The notes beneath the pieces were generated by a model. It was not told the origin of the DNA. It saw nothing but the letters and a program-made list of their open reading frames with translations, and made no database searches. The translations under genes were made by a program, and so were the position numbers. A stretch of 64,000 nucleotides of DNA from Glandiceps talaboti (Eukaryota; Hemichordata; Enteropneusta; Spengelidae): assembly GCF_964340395.1 (NCBI RefSeq), contig NC_135555.1, positions 13,209,246 through 13,273,245 of the forward strand. The letters are read 5' to 3'. This document shows positions 29,001-40,000 of the stretch, piece by piece. How positions within the stretch are numbered: the first letter of the stretch is position 1; each line of letters begins with the position of its first letter.

Positions 29001-30360
29001 TCTGAAAGCATTCTGTTGATTTAAGGTCACTTACTTTGTTGTAGAAAGCAGTAGGAGAATTTCGTGAGTCATGCTTTAAGTGGAAATATGGCAGGAACAA
29101 TCAGACCGATAATAATTCATGTCGCCACAAGAAATCATCAATTTAGTTTTATAATTAGGATGCTCATGCAGATCCACTGAACAGTAGATATAGTGATAAA
29201 CACATGTGCATCCATATAGCTAGTAACATTTGTTTAAATCTACAAATATTCCAGCTTGGTAAGAAATATTTCATCTCTATCAGAAACAGATAGATATAGA
29301 TTCTGTAGTTTTCAAACATCCAATTGTGAAGAGCTGGAATTTAGTGGAAAGGCTTATATTAAAGGTGGTAAAAAGCCAAGAAATTGATAATGATGGTAGC
29401 AATTAAAAACCACAGATGCAGCACTAACATGTATATCCAGGCTAGAGAGAGAGTTACTTAAAGTAATGCTTATACCCTGCCATGGCCTTGAGAGGCAAGC
29501 ATTTCAATATCAATTATACATGACGGAGACTATTTTGAAATAAAAGTTTATGATCCATGCATGGTGTGGAATATCTATTTTATCACCCATTCATACAATT
29601 CCATCTTTGATGTGTAGATACCAGATTTACTTGCCAGTAGCAATCAGTTACGCCTCTTGGTTCAGTGCATATGGGGTCTGCCTGTCAACCTGTCAAGTCA
29701 GATTTACTGTAATGATGTTATATGTTTAAAGTTGAAAAATGTTAGTGAAATTAGCAGTGTCAGTGAACTGTCAGAGAGTTGAATTAAACTTTCCCTTCTT
29801 AACCCCACCCTGGGGACAAGATAGAGATCAAGAGGTTAAGTGATTGTAAGTGATTGTATCAGATCTGAGAATTCCTGCATGCTAAAATACTGTAATGTGA
29901 TGCATTGACTTAAATAGTATCATAAAAGTGTACATCTACCAGAGTTAATTGTAGCAGTCAACCATGTTATCTAAACATTGCTTCCAACAATCGGTCAAGT
30001 CACATTTAATAGATGAATTGTCACCATGTAATTTTAGTACGATTGAAAATCTGCTTGTCTTGGTTTCAAATGGTATATTTTGGTTGTGGACATTTTGACA
30101 CCACATTGGATTATCTTTATTCCTGATCAAAATTGTGTTGATGAAAAATTTTCACTATGAAATATAAGTACTGTCAACTTTGAGAATATAGAAGTAGAAA
30201 CACTATGTCAAGTTTTGTTACATGATATGCAAATTTATAAATCGCATAACTCACAACTTGAATATTTAGTGACAACACTGTTGTTGTAGAGTGTGATTTA
30301 GTTTAAGAAATTAATACCTACCAGACCACACTGACTACTGTCAAAGGGGATCGAAGCATG
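26085..30360. other. No gene seen
   Basis: AT-rich intergenic DNA. I saw no exon-like ORF, no long repeat and no RNA gene on either strand. Confidence 0.5.
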
Positions 30361-30364
30361 CAAA

Positions 30365-31348
30365 TTTCGATCATTTTCATCATTTCAGTACTGGACTAGC
30401 TCTTATACAAGCTTGAGTAATCCAAACTATTGTTGGTGTTTAATAGAAATAATGCACATTTTATGTGAATCAGTTGTATCATGTTAGAGTAAAACAATTA
30501 GATTATTTGATGATAATTTGATTATAAAGAAACAGTCACCCTCATCCAATACCCATTCCCTTAAATGTTATAATGTGTTGGGATATATAAATAAATATGG
30601 GGATATATTAATACATATGACCAATACATAGTTGTATACATTATTTTGTATAAAATAACTTGTGTGGACAAAGTTTACTTTTATCCCAACTTCTAGAGCC
30701 AATAGACAACAGCTGGACGTAAGACATGTACTGAACTGAACTGAATCATTAAAATGACCAAGACCATTGTAAGTGAAAACTGATCAAATGGCAAATCAAC
30801 TATATATACTTCTACAAAAGACTTTGTAATTATAGTATTCGCTTTGCTTTTGACATTTTGATTATTTAAATGAATTGAATAAGAACTAATCTAAGCTTCA
30901 AAATTGATCTTTTATATTCTCATAATCATTATCTGACTTTTATAAAAATTTAGTTGCAATGACTCCAAAAACTGATTGGGTTGGATGGCAATAGAAGGTA
31001 TAGGTGTGCCACTCTACTGTGTTTTACTAGAAGAGACACACATCATGTAGACAAACACTCATCCCTGGCAGTACTCTTTGTAACTCAAGTTTTCATTAAA
31101 TTATTTCACTCACTGAAGCAGAAACAATCAATGATTAGCTTTTGGCATTTCTCTCACCAATCATTTACACAAATTGTATAAATAATCAAATTATCATCAA
31201 ATAATCTAATTGTTTTACCGTAACATTATACAGTTGATTCACATAAAATGTCAATTATTTCTATTAAAGTTTAAACCAACAATGGTTTGGATTACTCAAG
31301 CTTGTATTAAAGAGCTAGTCCACTACTGAAATGATAAAAACGATTTTT
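30365..31348. mobile_element. ~1-kb foldback element with ~160-bp inverted ends
   Basis: The left arm 30365-30526 and right arm 31181-31348 are inverted copies at roughly 85-90% identity by eye: CATTTCAGTA, GGACTAGCTCTT, ACAAGCTTGAGTAATCCAAA, ATTTTATGTGAATCA, and AAAACAATTAGATTATTTG continuing into GATAATTTGATTAT. The 650-bp interior has no transposase-like ORF, so it is a non-autonomous element. Confidence 0.85.
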
Positions 31349-32495
31349 TTCATCGTGAAAATTGCTAGACAACTTATTTCTTTCATATTTAGAAAATTTT
31401 TAAAGACATGCTTGAAAGCTACAGTGATGAAACAACATTGAAACTAGTATGCCAGTGTAAAGAATTGAGTGACATTGAAATGAATTCCAAGTATATTCAT
31501 AAAAATGGACTCATCGAATCCATCAAATATGATGACATTTTAAGTGATAGTGAATATATGCAGACAGACAAGTCTTTTACTTTCACTCGACTGTATGTTA
31601 CATGTAAACCTTTCAGTAACTGATTTAACTATGGAAATTCAATTTTTGTGTTGACAGATTCACTTGGAAGTGAGTGTTCAAGTCTCATTAGATTTCCCTT
31701 CAATTTACCAAGTACGGTATTAAACAAGATTGCAATATATTCAGGCACAGAGCTATTAGAGCTGTCAAAATAGAAATAAATGTCCAATGTGCATTTGACA
31801 AGGTAATAATACCATTTAAGACATTCAATTATAGGTCACAGAGGATTTTTGAAATAATATAGAGTTTATACGAAATCATAGGTATTTTGTCATTCAGCAT
31901 TGATCACTTTATTCATAAGGAAGTTTGATTGACAAATGGGTATTCTGCAGGAATGCTTTGTCAGAGTTAAGACCAAAATTAACAGAAAACAATTGTATTT
32001 TACCAGCTTTTTTCTTCTTTCTTATGTTGAACCATATTAAAGGTGACCTATGCTGAAAATCCCATGCTTAAATTGAAATTGTAAAATTGTCTTGCTATAT
32101 TTTCAACAAGCTGTCTAACCAGATGAATGTGAAATCTGACAATTATGTATAACTTTGGTTTGTCACCCACTGTTAGATGAGATTGGTCTCTTCAGTTTTG
32201 GCCTCATCAACCTCATAGATTATCATAGGATCCTTAGATTTTCTTACACGTTTCAATCAATACATGAATGCTCATGTAAATCCTTCATCTCATTGAGAAT
32301 GATAATCAAGGTCAAACTATCCCTTCCCACGTGGAATTCAACATCAGAGACAATGATTCTATATTAGAATGAGCCAAGAGATCAGCATCAAAATGAATTA
32401 ATATGCCAGGCAGGTGGACACAATATTAATCAAATTGCCAATGTGTAGTTGGTTGATGTGTATTTTGCATAATTGTATTTGATAATATTCTTGAT
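31349..32495. other. No gene supported
   Basis: ORFs at 31408-31623 and 32155-32367 (70-71 codons) have no domain, no upstream acceptor plus downstream donor pattern that I could confirm, and no neighbour exons. Confidence 0.5.
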
Positions 32496-32499
32496 TAAA

Positions 32500-33585
32500 T
32501 AAGTCCTATCCAGGAAATATTTATGTCTGTATTTTGTAACTTTAGAATCATGTCCTGTAATGATGTGTCCATTTGTGCTAAGTTGTGGAGTCCTGTCCTG
32601 TAACGATGTGTATATTCATGTTTAATTGTGGAGTCCTGTTTGGTATTGATGTGTTCATTTATGTCAACATGTGGGGTCTAATCCATTAAATGTGTCCTTT
32701 ACATCAGCTTATGGAGTCCTGCCTTGTAAATATGTACACATTTACATTATCTACGATTTTTCCTGTCTAGTAAGATTTATCTAGTTGTATTAATTTGTAT
32801 AGTCCTATCCAGTAAAGATTTATGTCTTTATGTTAACTTGTGTAGTCCTGGCCAGTAAAGATTTATTTATTTATGTTAACTTGTGTAGTCCTGGCCAGTA
32901 AGATTTATTTATTTGTGTTAACTTGTGTAGTCCTGGCCAGTAAGATTTATTTATTTGTGTTAACTTGTGTAGTCCTGGCCAGTAAGATTTATTTATTTGT
33001 GTTAACTTGTGTAGTCCTGGCCAGTAAGATTTATCTCTTTATGTTAACTTGTGTAGTCCTGGCCAGTAAGATTTATTTATTTATGTTAACTTGTGTAGTC
33101 CTGGCCAGTAAGATTTATTTATTTATGTTAACCTGTGTAGTCCTGGCCAGTAAGATTTATTTATTTATGTTAACCTGTGTAGTCCTGGCCAGTAAGATTT
33201 ATTTATTTCTGTTAACCTGTGTAGTCCTAACCAGTAAATATTTATCTATTTATGTTAACTTGTGTAGTCCTGGCCAGTAAAGATTTGTCTATTTCTGTTA
33301 ACTTGTGGAGTCCTGTTCAGTAAAAATGTATCTTTTTGTTCTAACTTGTGGTGTCCTGTCCAGTAAAGATGTATCTATTTGTGTTAACTTGTGTAGTGTC
33401 TTGTCCAGTAAATATGTATCCATGTATTATGTGTATTAACTTTTGGAGTTCTGCCCATGGCAGTTAAGGTTTTGTTAATGTTACTGGTTACTAGTAAGAC
33501 CTGCCCAGGAAAAATTTTTCTGTCTCAGTATTCAGAGAAGTGTGTATGTTTTTTGCAGAGTCCTGTCCAGAGAGTATAATTTTCC
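32500..33585. repeat. 42-bp minisatellite with homogenised core, ~23 units
   Basis: The unit GTTAACTTGTGTAGTCCTGG + CCAGTAAGATTTATTTATTT + GT repeats. Copies from about 32845 to 33225 are nearly identical at exactly 42 bp. Units drift to 41-50 bp and diverge on both sides (32500-32800 and 33270-33580). Because 42 is a multiple of three, the core reads as a 135-codon ORF of 14-residue repeats, which is not evidence of a gene. Confidence 0.95.
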
Positions 33586-33589
33586 ACTT

Positions 33590-36475
33590 ATGGTATCTTT
33601 AATTGAGTCATACTGTATTACAAAAATGGCATCTATTCAAATCAAGTTTATGGTTCCATCCTGAAAAGATGCAGCCATGTATATTTAATTTGTACTGGCA
33701 GCGATTCTGTCCTGAATGTGTTTGAAGATTACAATCTAGAATTAAAAAGGTAACTGTAAAAAAAAACAAGGGAAAGCAATCTACATGCACATTTACATGT
33801 ACTTTCCTGTGAGAAGTGATACTATCTTCATTGTGATCCATCTTACAAATCTCCCTAAATTCAATTTGCAATTTTGTTAATCAAGGAAGATGTTGTAATG
33901 GTTGGTGGTACAGTACATTTGTATACTTATATTTATGAGATTACCCATAAATAATTGAATATGTAACTGTTGAAAGAAAGAAATCAATCAATAGATGTGA
34001 TGTTCTAACTCTGCAGGCATATACACACATATTACAATAACATACTATACAGTATACTTGTACCGTCAACAGATCCTTATAGTGTAATACAATGTAGACT
34101 ATAGTGATTTCATTTTCATACAAATTTGAAAATTGTGACCATATAGAATTACAAGATGTATAATGTAGGGCAATATCCTAGACATTTGATATATCTTCTG
34201 TTTGCTATTGATTGTACAATCAGAGTAACACTTGCGTTTGATTTACTCAAAGTTCATTAAATATTCACCATATCGACCACTAAGTATTCAGTTCAGTGAA
34301 CCACCAAGCACAGATGTTCTGTTAATGTTGGAACTAATGCTTAGGAAATTACAAAATTGAAACCAAGTTTTATCCTAAAGTCAATACTTTCACCAATTGT
34401 GATGTAAGCATATTGTATTTGAAGAAAATAGGATGACCATTATCATCTCAGTGAATTCCCACAAAGCCTGATTTTGACACTTTCAGTGACTTTTTAGCTG
34501 CAAATGTTGTAATTCTCAGTACCTGTAATCAGTGATATAGATATATTAAATTTAAAAGTAGACATAAAATTAGAAAAGTAAACTGTGAAAGAAGGGAGAG
34601 CCGTGGATCAATATAAAAAAATACTAGTATACATAGCACCTGAATCCATTACTCAGAATGTTCAAAGGCACTAATAACAGGGCATTCAAAAAGAGTATTT
34701 TTATGATTGTGTGATTAATTTTGTCATGTGATCCATGATTATTGCGAAAGGAATGAAAAGGTATGCACTAATTTCCGTTTAGATGCTGTCATATCGCTAC
34801 TAGCAACAACCTGTATACTATATTGTGTTGAAAGTTACGGCCTAAATTTCATATGAAATAGTTTATTTGAATAGAGTTTTGTACAGAACATTGGAGTTTC
34901 CCATAACAAAGCGAATGTTCTATACTATTAATTTTAATGAATAGTGGCCACTGCAATGAATTAAAGTTAAAAGCATTTCACTGTTCAAAGGAAATTCAGC
35001 ATGTGTACCACAGAAATATCACTGAAGTGTGTAAATCTAAAGATTAAAAAGATACTGTCCTAGATGAAAGGATAATAGATTGCGTCTTACACAGCTCTGA
35101 ATAAAGAATCATTTTATCAGACTTAATGGCGTGTATCTGCTAAATGATCAACACGTCTGTGTGAGTTAATACTGGAACAATTTTCATGAACACTATATGC
35201 ATGACTTCCAATTTAATCACTTGAATGTCAAACTGGTTATAAATTAGCAACAGAAATCATTTTGAAAAGCTGCATGTGTTTTTTTAAGCAAGACATATTA
35301 AACCTGACAAAGGCAAAAGAATGTACTGCTTGCTGGTTTGCCTGTATAGTAGCTAGATCGCGTCCAATATAAACAGTCAGCCATATAATTGTAATGGCGC
35401 CCTCATGAGTCTAACTCAACGTTTCAAATCTGTGAAATTTACCTCATGCTTGGGAAGTCAAGCAAACACACACTCACTTAAGGTGTCACAGTTGTGTAGT
35501 TTTGTTTTCAGAAGTCAATTTAGTTCAGCTGACACAACTGGGTCCTCCGTTCTTCTCTTGTTCCCTTCCTCATTACGTAAAACTTGGTTTAGGTGAAAGA
35601 TAGATATAAATCACTACTTCAAGGTAATGGTCAACATTGTACTGACTTTGATTCACCTAGAATAACATGTTTCATGTGTTTTGGATATATACTGTTAATA
35701 TTGGATAATTTTTGTTCATTTGTTTCCTCATGGTATTTGTTGTGTAATAGGTTGTGTACAGGTATTTATATAGGTGTGTGTTTGTATGCATGTGAGTGTG
35801 TTTGCATGTGCATGTATCGTATGGTATGTATTATGTGCATCATGGGTGTATGAAGAGGAATATATGAATATTATTAGTTGACTAATGTACAATATATGAA
35901 TAATGTAGAATTTTCTTACAGCCTGTCATTTTTGAGCATGGACAAGATTTATAGTTCATCTTATTGAATGTATACTTAAGCAATGTGATACAAGATTTCC
36001 AAATTGTCTGCTTGCCACTCATAGAATTACTTTAATCCACAGGTTTTATTGTTAAAAAAACTTTTATCATCTTTTTTGTATATTTCTGTAAAGAATGTAC
36101 AGCTTCTTATATTCTATCAGATATGTTAATCTAAAATAGCATAAAGCCATGGAAACATTTTTTTGTATTTTTTTGTATATGTAGTGCAATTGCGAACAAT
36201 AGCCACTTCAGGAATAAATGACAAAGAGATCTCCTAATTGGCCAAGCAAATTGGTTCGCTGCTGCTCAGAATAACAAAAAATGTAAGACGGCAAGGAATT
36301 TAAGAACAATTACAGAAAAATGGACAAAAACTGGTTTAAAAAAAACAACACAGGTTTACACCCTACACTTTATGAAAGGTGTAGATTGTTACTTTAATGT
36401 GCATTGGGTATTGCACTCCGATACACGGGACCTCTATTTTATGTCCTGTCTGTGGGACAAAAGTAAAGTATAAAA
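33590..36475. other. Upstream flank of the DUF1295 gene, no coding exon seen
   Basis: Mostly AT-rich. At 35340-35600 composition is less AT-rich and contains CCAAT overlapping TATAAA (35368-35373), which could mark a promoter and non-coding exon, but this is not proven. Confidence 0.4.
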
Positions 36476-36554
36476 ATACCGCCAATGGCATTGTAGCACA
36501 ACTGTACAGTTTATTAGAATGTCAACATAATGTCAGACAATGCAAAGATAACAT

Positions 36555-36576
36555 TTTGGTTACCATGGTAACCAAA
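36555..36576. promoter_or_regulatory. Perfect 22-bp palindrome, X-box (RFX) type
   Basis: The core GGTTACCATGGTAACC is a perfect palindrome extended three bases on each side. It fits the RFX-family X-box consensus GTnnCC-AT-GGnnAC. Binding is inference. Confidence 0.5.
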
Positions 36577-36681
36577 CCAGACATATTCTTCTACAGAGAA
36601 TACAAAGTCTTTTGTATATCACATCAGAGATGATAATCTAAAGCATAAAGTAATGGGAAAATAATCTCAGGCAAAGGTAAC

Positions 36682-36701
36682 ATGGTTACCATGGTAACCA
36701 T
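36682..36701. promoter_or_regulatory. Perfect 20-bp palindrome, X-box (RFX) type
   Basis: This is a second copy of GGTTACCATGGTAACC, flanked by AT on both sides, at the equivalent place in the next repeat unit. A decayed third copy (GATTTCCATGGTAACC) lies at 36818-36833. Confidence 0.5.
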
Positions 36702-36987
36702 ACCAGACATATTTTTTTCACAAAGAAGTGAAGTGTCTTTTATCTCATCAGAGATGTTAGCATGTTAGTCTCAATGGTTCAATAATAGGGAAACCTAATC
36801 TCAGGTAGAAGTAACATGATTTCCATGGTAACCATATAAGACAGTTCTGAGGATGTCGTTGGGATTTTGTCAATCATTCACAAAAAATCCATGGATATTA
36901 TATATGTGAATCATAAAAAGTAAAAGGCATGTCAGTCAAATAAATTTCAATGAATTTGTAAATTTTCTTTTCTGTTTAAATTTGCAG

Positions 36988-37006
36988 GAAGTTAAAATGA
37001 CCAAAG
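36988..37006 (+). other. 5' UTR part of the DUF1295 start exon, with splice acceptor
   Basis: A pyrimidine-rich run ending TTTGCAG at 36981-36987 precedes GAAGTTAAAATGACCAAAG and the start ATG. The ATG at 36997 is in another frame and hits a stop after a few codons, so it would be a minimal upstream ORF. The upstream non-coding exon was not located with confidence. Confidence 0.55.
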
Positions 37007-40000
37007 ATGAGTATCACGGTTTTGGATTCTGATAATCTAGCTCTCTGTGCAGTCCTCACTGTCTGTATGCAACTCATTTTCTTTGGCATTGCCGCCATCT
37101 TCAAGTTTGACAAAGTGACTGACTTTGCCGGAGGAAGTAACTTTGTAGTCATAGCGATAATCACTTTCTTCCTTGCACAGGTAAGACAACAAGAATATAA
37201 ATGTCTGTCAGTACAAAAGAAAAATTCAAAATTGTGTAATAGATAAAGGTGGCACAGCTTGTTTTTAGCTCTCTGTCGGTCTGTATGTCTGTCTGTCTGT
37301 CAGTTTATCCATGACAAATTTGTGTGTATGTTTGCCATTGTTATTTTTAACAAAAATATATAACACGGGAATGAAGTTTGGCATACATTCTATGAGTTTT
37401 AATTTTCAAACAATGTCAAAGAAAATTTAGGTGGGGAAAAAACTGTTGACTGGCAATCTATAGAAAATGTTCAAATCCTGTGCAAACAAATGATTTTATA
37501 TGATCCCAGTACTCCATTGATAAGATAGTAATAATTCATGACCGTGGGATTCAAACATAGGGGTTTAAGGTTATCAATGATTTAGCCACTTTTCTTGAGC
37601 AAAACTGAAAATCGTGTGATAAGTAAGTGCTTCAGAATTAGTCAATTGTCTGCCTGTCAAAAACTGTTGGATGATAGCTAGAAGATAATATTCCTTGGAT
37701 AATAATTGAAAGCTTGTTTGCAGGATAAATTGATCTGACAGACTTTGTGATGATGAGAGGTGGGGTGGGTTTTGACAAGAAATCCCTGTGTACCAAAGGT
37801 AAAGATTAACTGAATCGTAAGGTGAAATGATTACATTTTTAGAGAATATAACAGTACGGCAACTCTGCCAATGTTTATTTTATGTAACCACTATGTTGTG
37901 TTAATTTTCAGACATATGCTGTAAGACAGATTGTTGTTACTGTGTACGTGTGTGTTTGGGGAATTCGTCTGTCTGCATATCTCCTCTATAGAATGATAAA
38001 AATAGGTGAAGAACAGAGATGTGATAACAGATGGAATAATTTATGTACATTTGTTGGCTTCTGGACATTTCAAGTGAGTTCATGTATATTTGAGAATTAT
38101 CTCAGTACGGAATTATCTCTCTCTTTTTTCCACTTCAAGACTTTGGGATTTTTTTTTCCATGTTATCATCTCTTTAGGGGGATCATCAAGGCCTTATCAG
38201 GTAGACTGTATATAGAATTATACAATGTTATCGTGACCTGCATATATCTATCAGCCTTCATGAAAATAACAGTTTCAGCTGTGGTCTAATGGGAAATGTT
38301 TACAGAAAGTATTAGAAAGTATTTCTCACACACACACACACACACACACGCGCGCGCGTGCGTGCGCATGCGCGCGCGCGTGCACGCACGCACATACACA
38401 CTCACATATGCACACATACATACATACATGCACAGAGACACACAGCCTCATGGATTTAAATAGGATGGTGAGAGCATGTATGATAGTTTGCACATAGAGG
38501 CAATATTTGCAGCTATAGTGATATGGGCTTTAGAAAATCTGATATATTTCAAATTGCTTTCTAATCTTTTTTTTTGAGGGGGGGGGGAGGGGGTTTCCAA
38601 AAACGGAAAAAAGTTTACATGGCACCTAAAGATCTTTCTGGTGTTACATTATAGAAGTCGAAATATAGATATCTTGTTTTTTCTTTGCAGGCAATATGGG
38701 TATACACAGTGAGTCTGACTGTTATGTTTGTGAATTCACCAAGATCTGATACTGGCAATAGTTTCATAGCTACAGACTATGTAGGAAGTGTATTCTTTAT
38801 CTTTGGCTTTATAATAGAAGCTTTGGCTGATCATCAAAAATTTGCATTTCGTCAAAATCATGACAATGATGGAAAGTGGTGCGACTCAGGTTTGTACTGA
38901 TTTTTTGTATAATACTGTTTTGTGATTCTGTATGGAGTAAGAACAGATTGATTGATGGATGGATGGATGGTACTATGAATGTACATGTACATACTGGTAT
39001 GTACGTATATACTATGCAAGGTATACAGTCAAGTACGTGTGTGTATGGGTATATATGTATAATGTGTATTGATGAGCAGATGAATGCAAAAACAGCTTGT
39101 GAATATCATGACTAGATTTGCACCACAGTGGACTTTTCAAAAAGTATATACTGTATGTATGTATGTATATGTATATAACTGTATAAGTGAACAGGGTTTG
39201 AATGGATATATGTAATGATAACTTTAGAATCTGGGCCATTCTAACAATAAATCAAAGTTTCTACAAACAAGTTGCTAGTAACAATGACCATGCCCATAGC
39301 AACTATATACAATCACATTTGAATGAAATAATTTGGACTGACCAGAGATTTGAATGTCTTTGTTGTTTGACAGGACTTTGGCAGTATTCAAGACACCCTA
39401 ACTATTTGGGTGAGATGTTAGCCTGGTGGGGTATATTTATTATAAGTACAAGTATTTTGACTGGTTACCAGTGGGTAGCTGTACTCAGTCCAATCTTTGT
39501 TACCTTTATGTTACTCTTCCTCAGTGGAATACCGTTATTAGAAAAGAATGCAGACACTAGATATGGCAGGTGAGATATTACAATTATCACATTCATCATT
39601 TCTCCATGTACTGTTAGAGGTTATTCTGCACTATTTATGAGTGACATAAGGGGCCTTGTTTTTAGGCAACAAACGACAAACCCTTATATTAGGTAACAAG
39701 TATTTTCTGGTTGAATGAAGACATTTTGGGGAATACCATGAAAAGTCTGGAAAAATAATGTCAATATTAAACGTTTAAACTTGTTATTTGAGCATGCATT
39801 CAGAACCAATAGATTAAAATATTATTGTGACGTGGAGCAACTAGGGGATGAATTGCTTGGTTTTTGTTTGCAGACATAATGCAAAACATACTGGAATACT
39901 AATCAATTTTCCTAATAATTGCCTTTTCAAATAAACGACAGGTGCATGTACAAAAATGTACTTCCACTTTATTTGATACAGTTAACAGTTATAGGGTACA

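Larger units (their letters stand above)
36480..36850. repeat. Three tandem ~126-134 bp units carrying X-box-like palindromes
   Basis: Three degenerate units share AGACATAT, TTTTGTAT/TTTTATCTC, ATCAGAGATG and AATCTCAGG blocks. Each has a palindrome at the same place (centres near 36565, 36691 and 36825). The array ends about 140 bp before the start-codon exon of the DUF1295 gene. Confidence 0.85.

Noticed and set aside
32873-33280. 135-codon repetitive ORF (14-residue units)
   Set aside because: It is the 42-bp minisatellite read in frame. Units outside the core break the frame and there is no start or splice context.
32500-33585. Possible CRISPR array
   Set aside because: Units are contiguous copies without unique spacers, in a eukaryotic intron-bearing genome.
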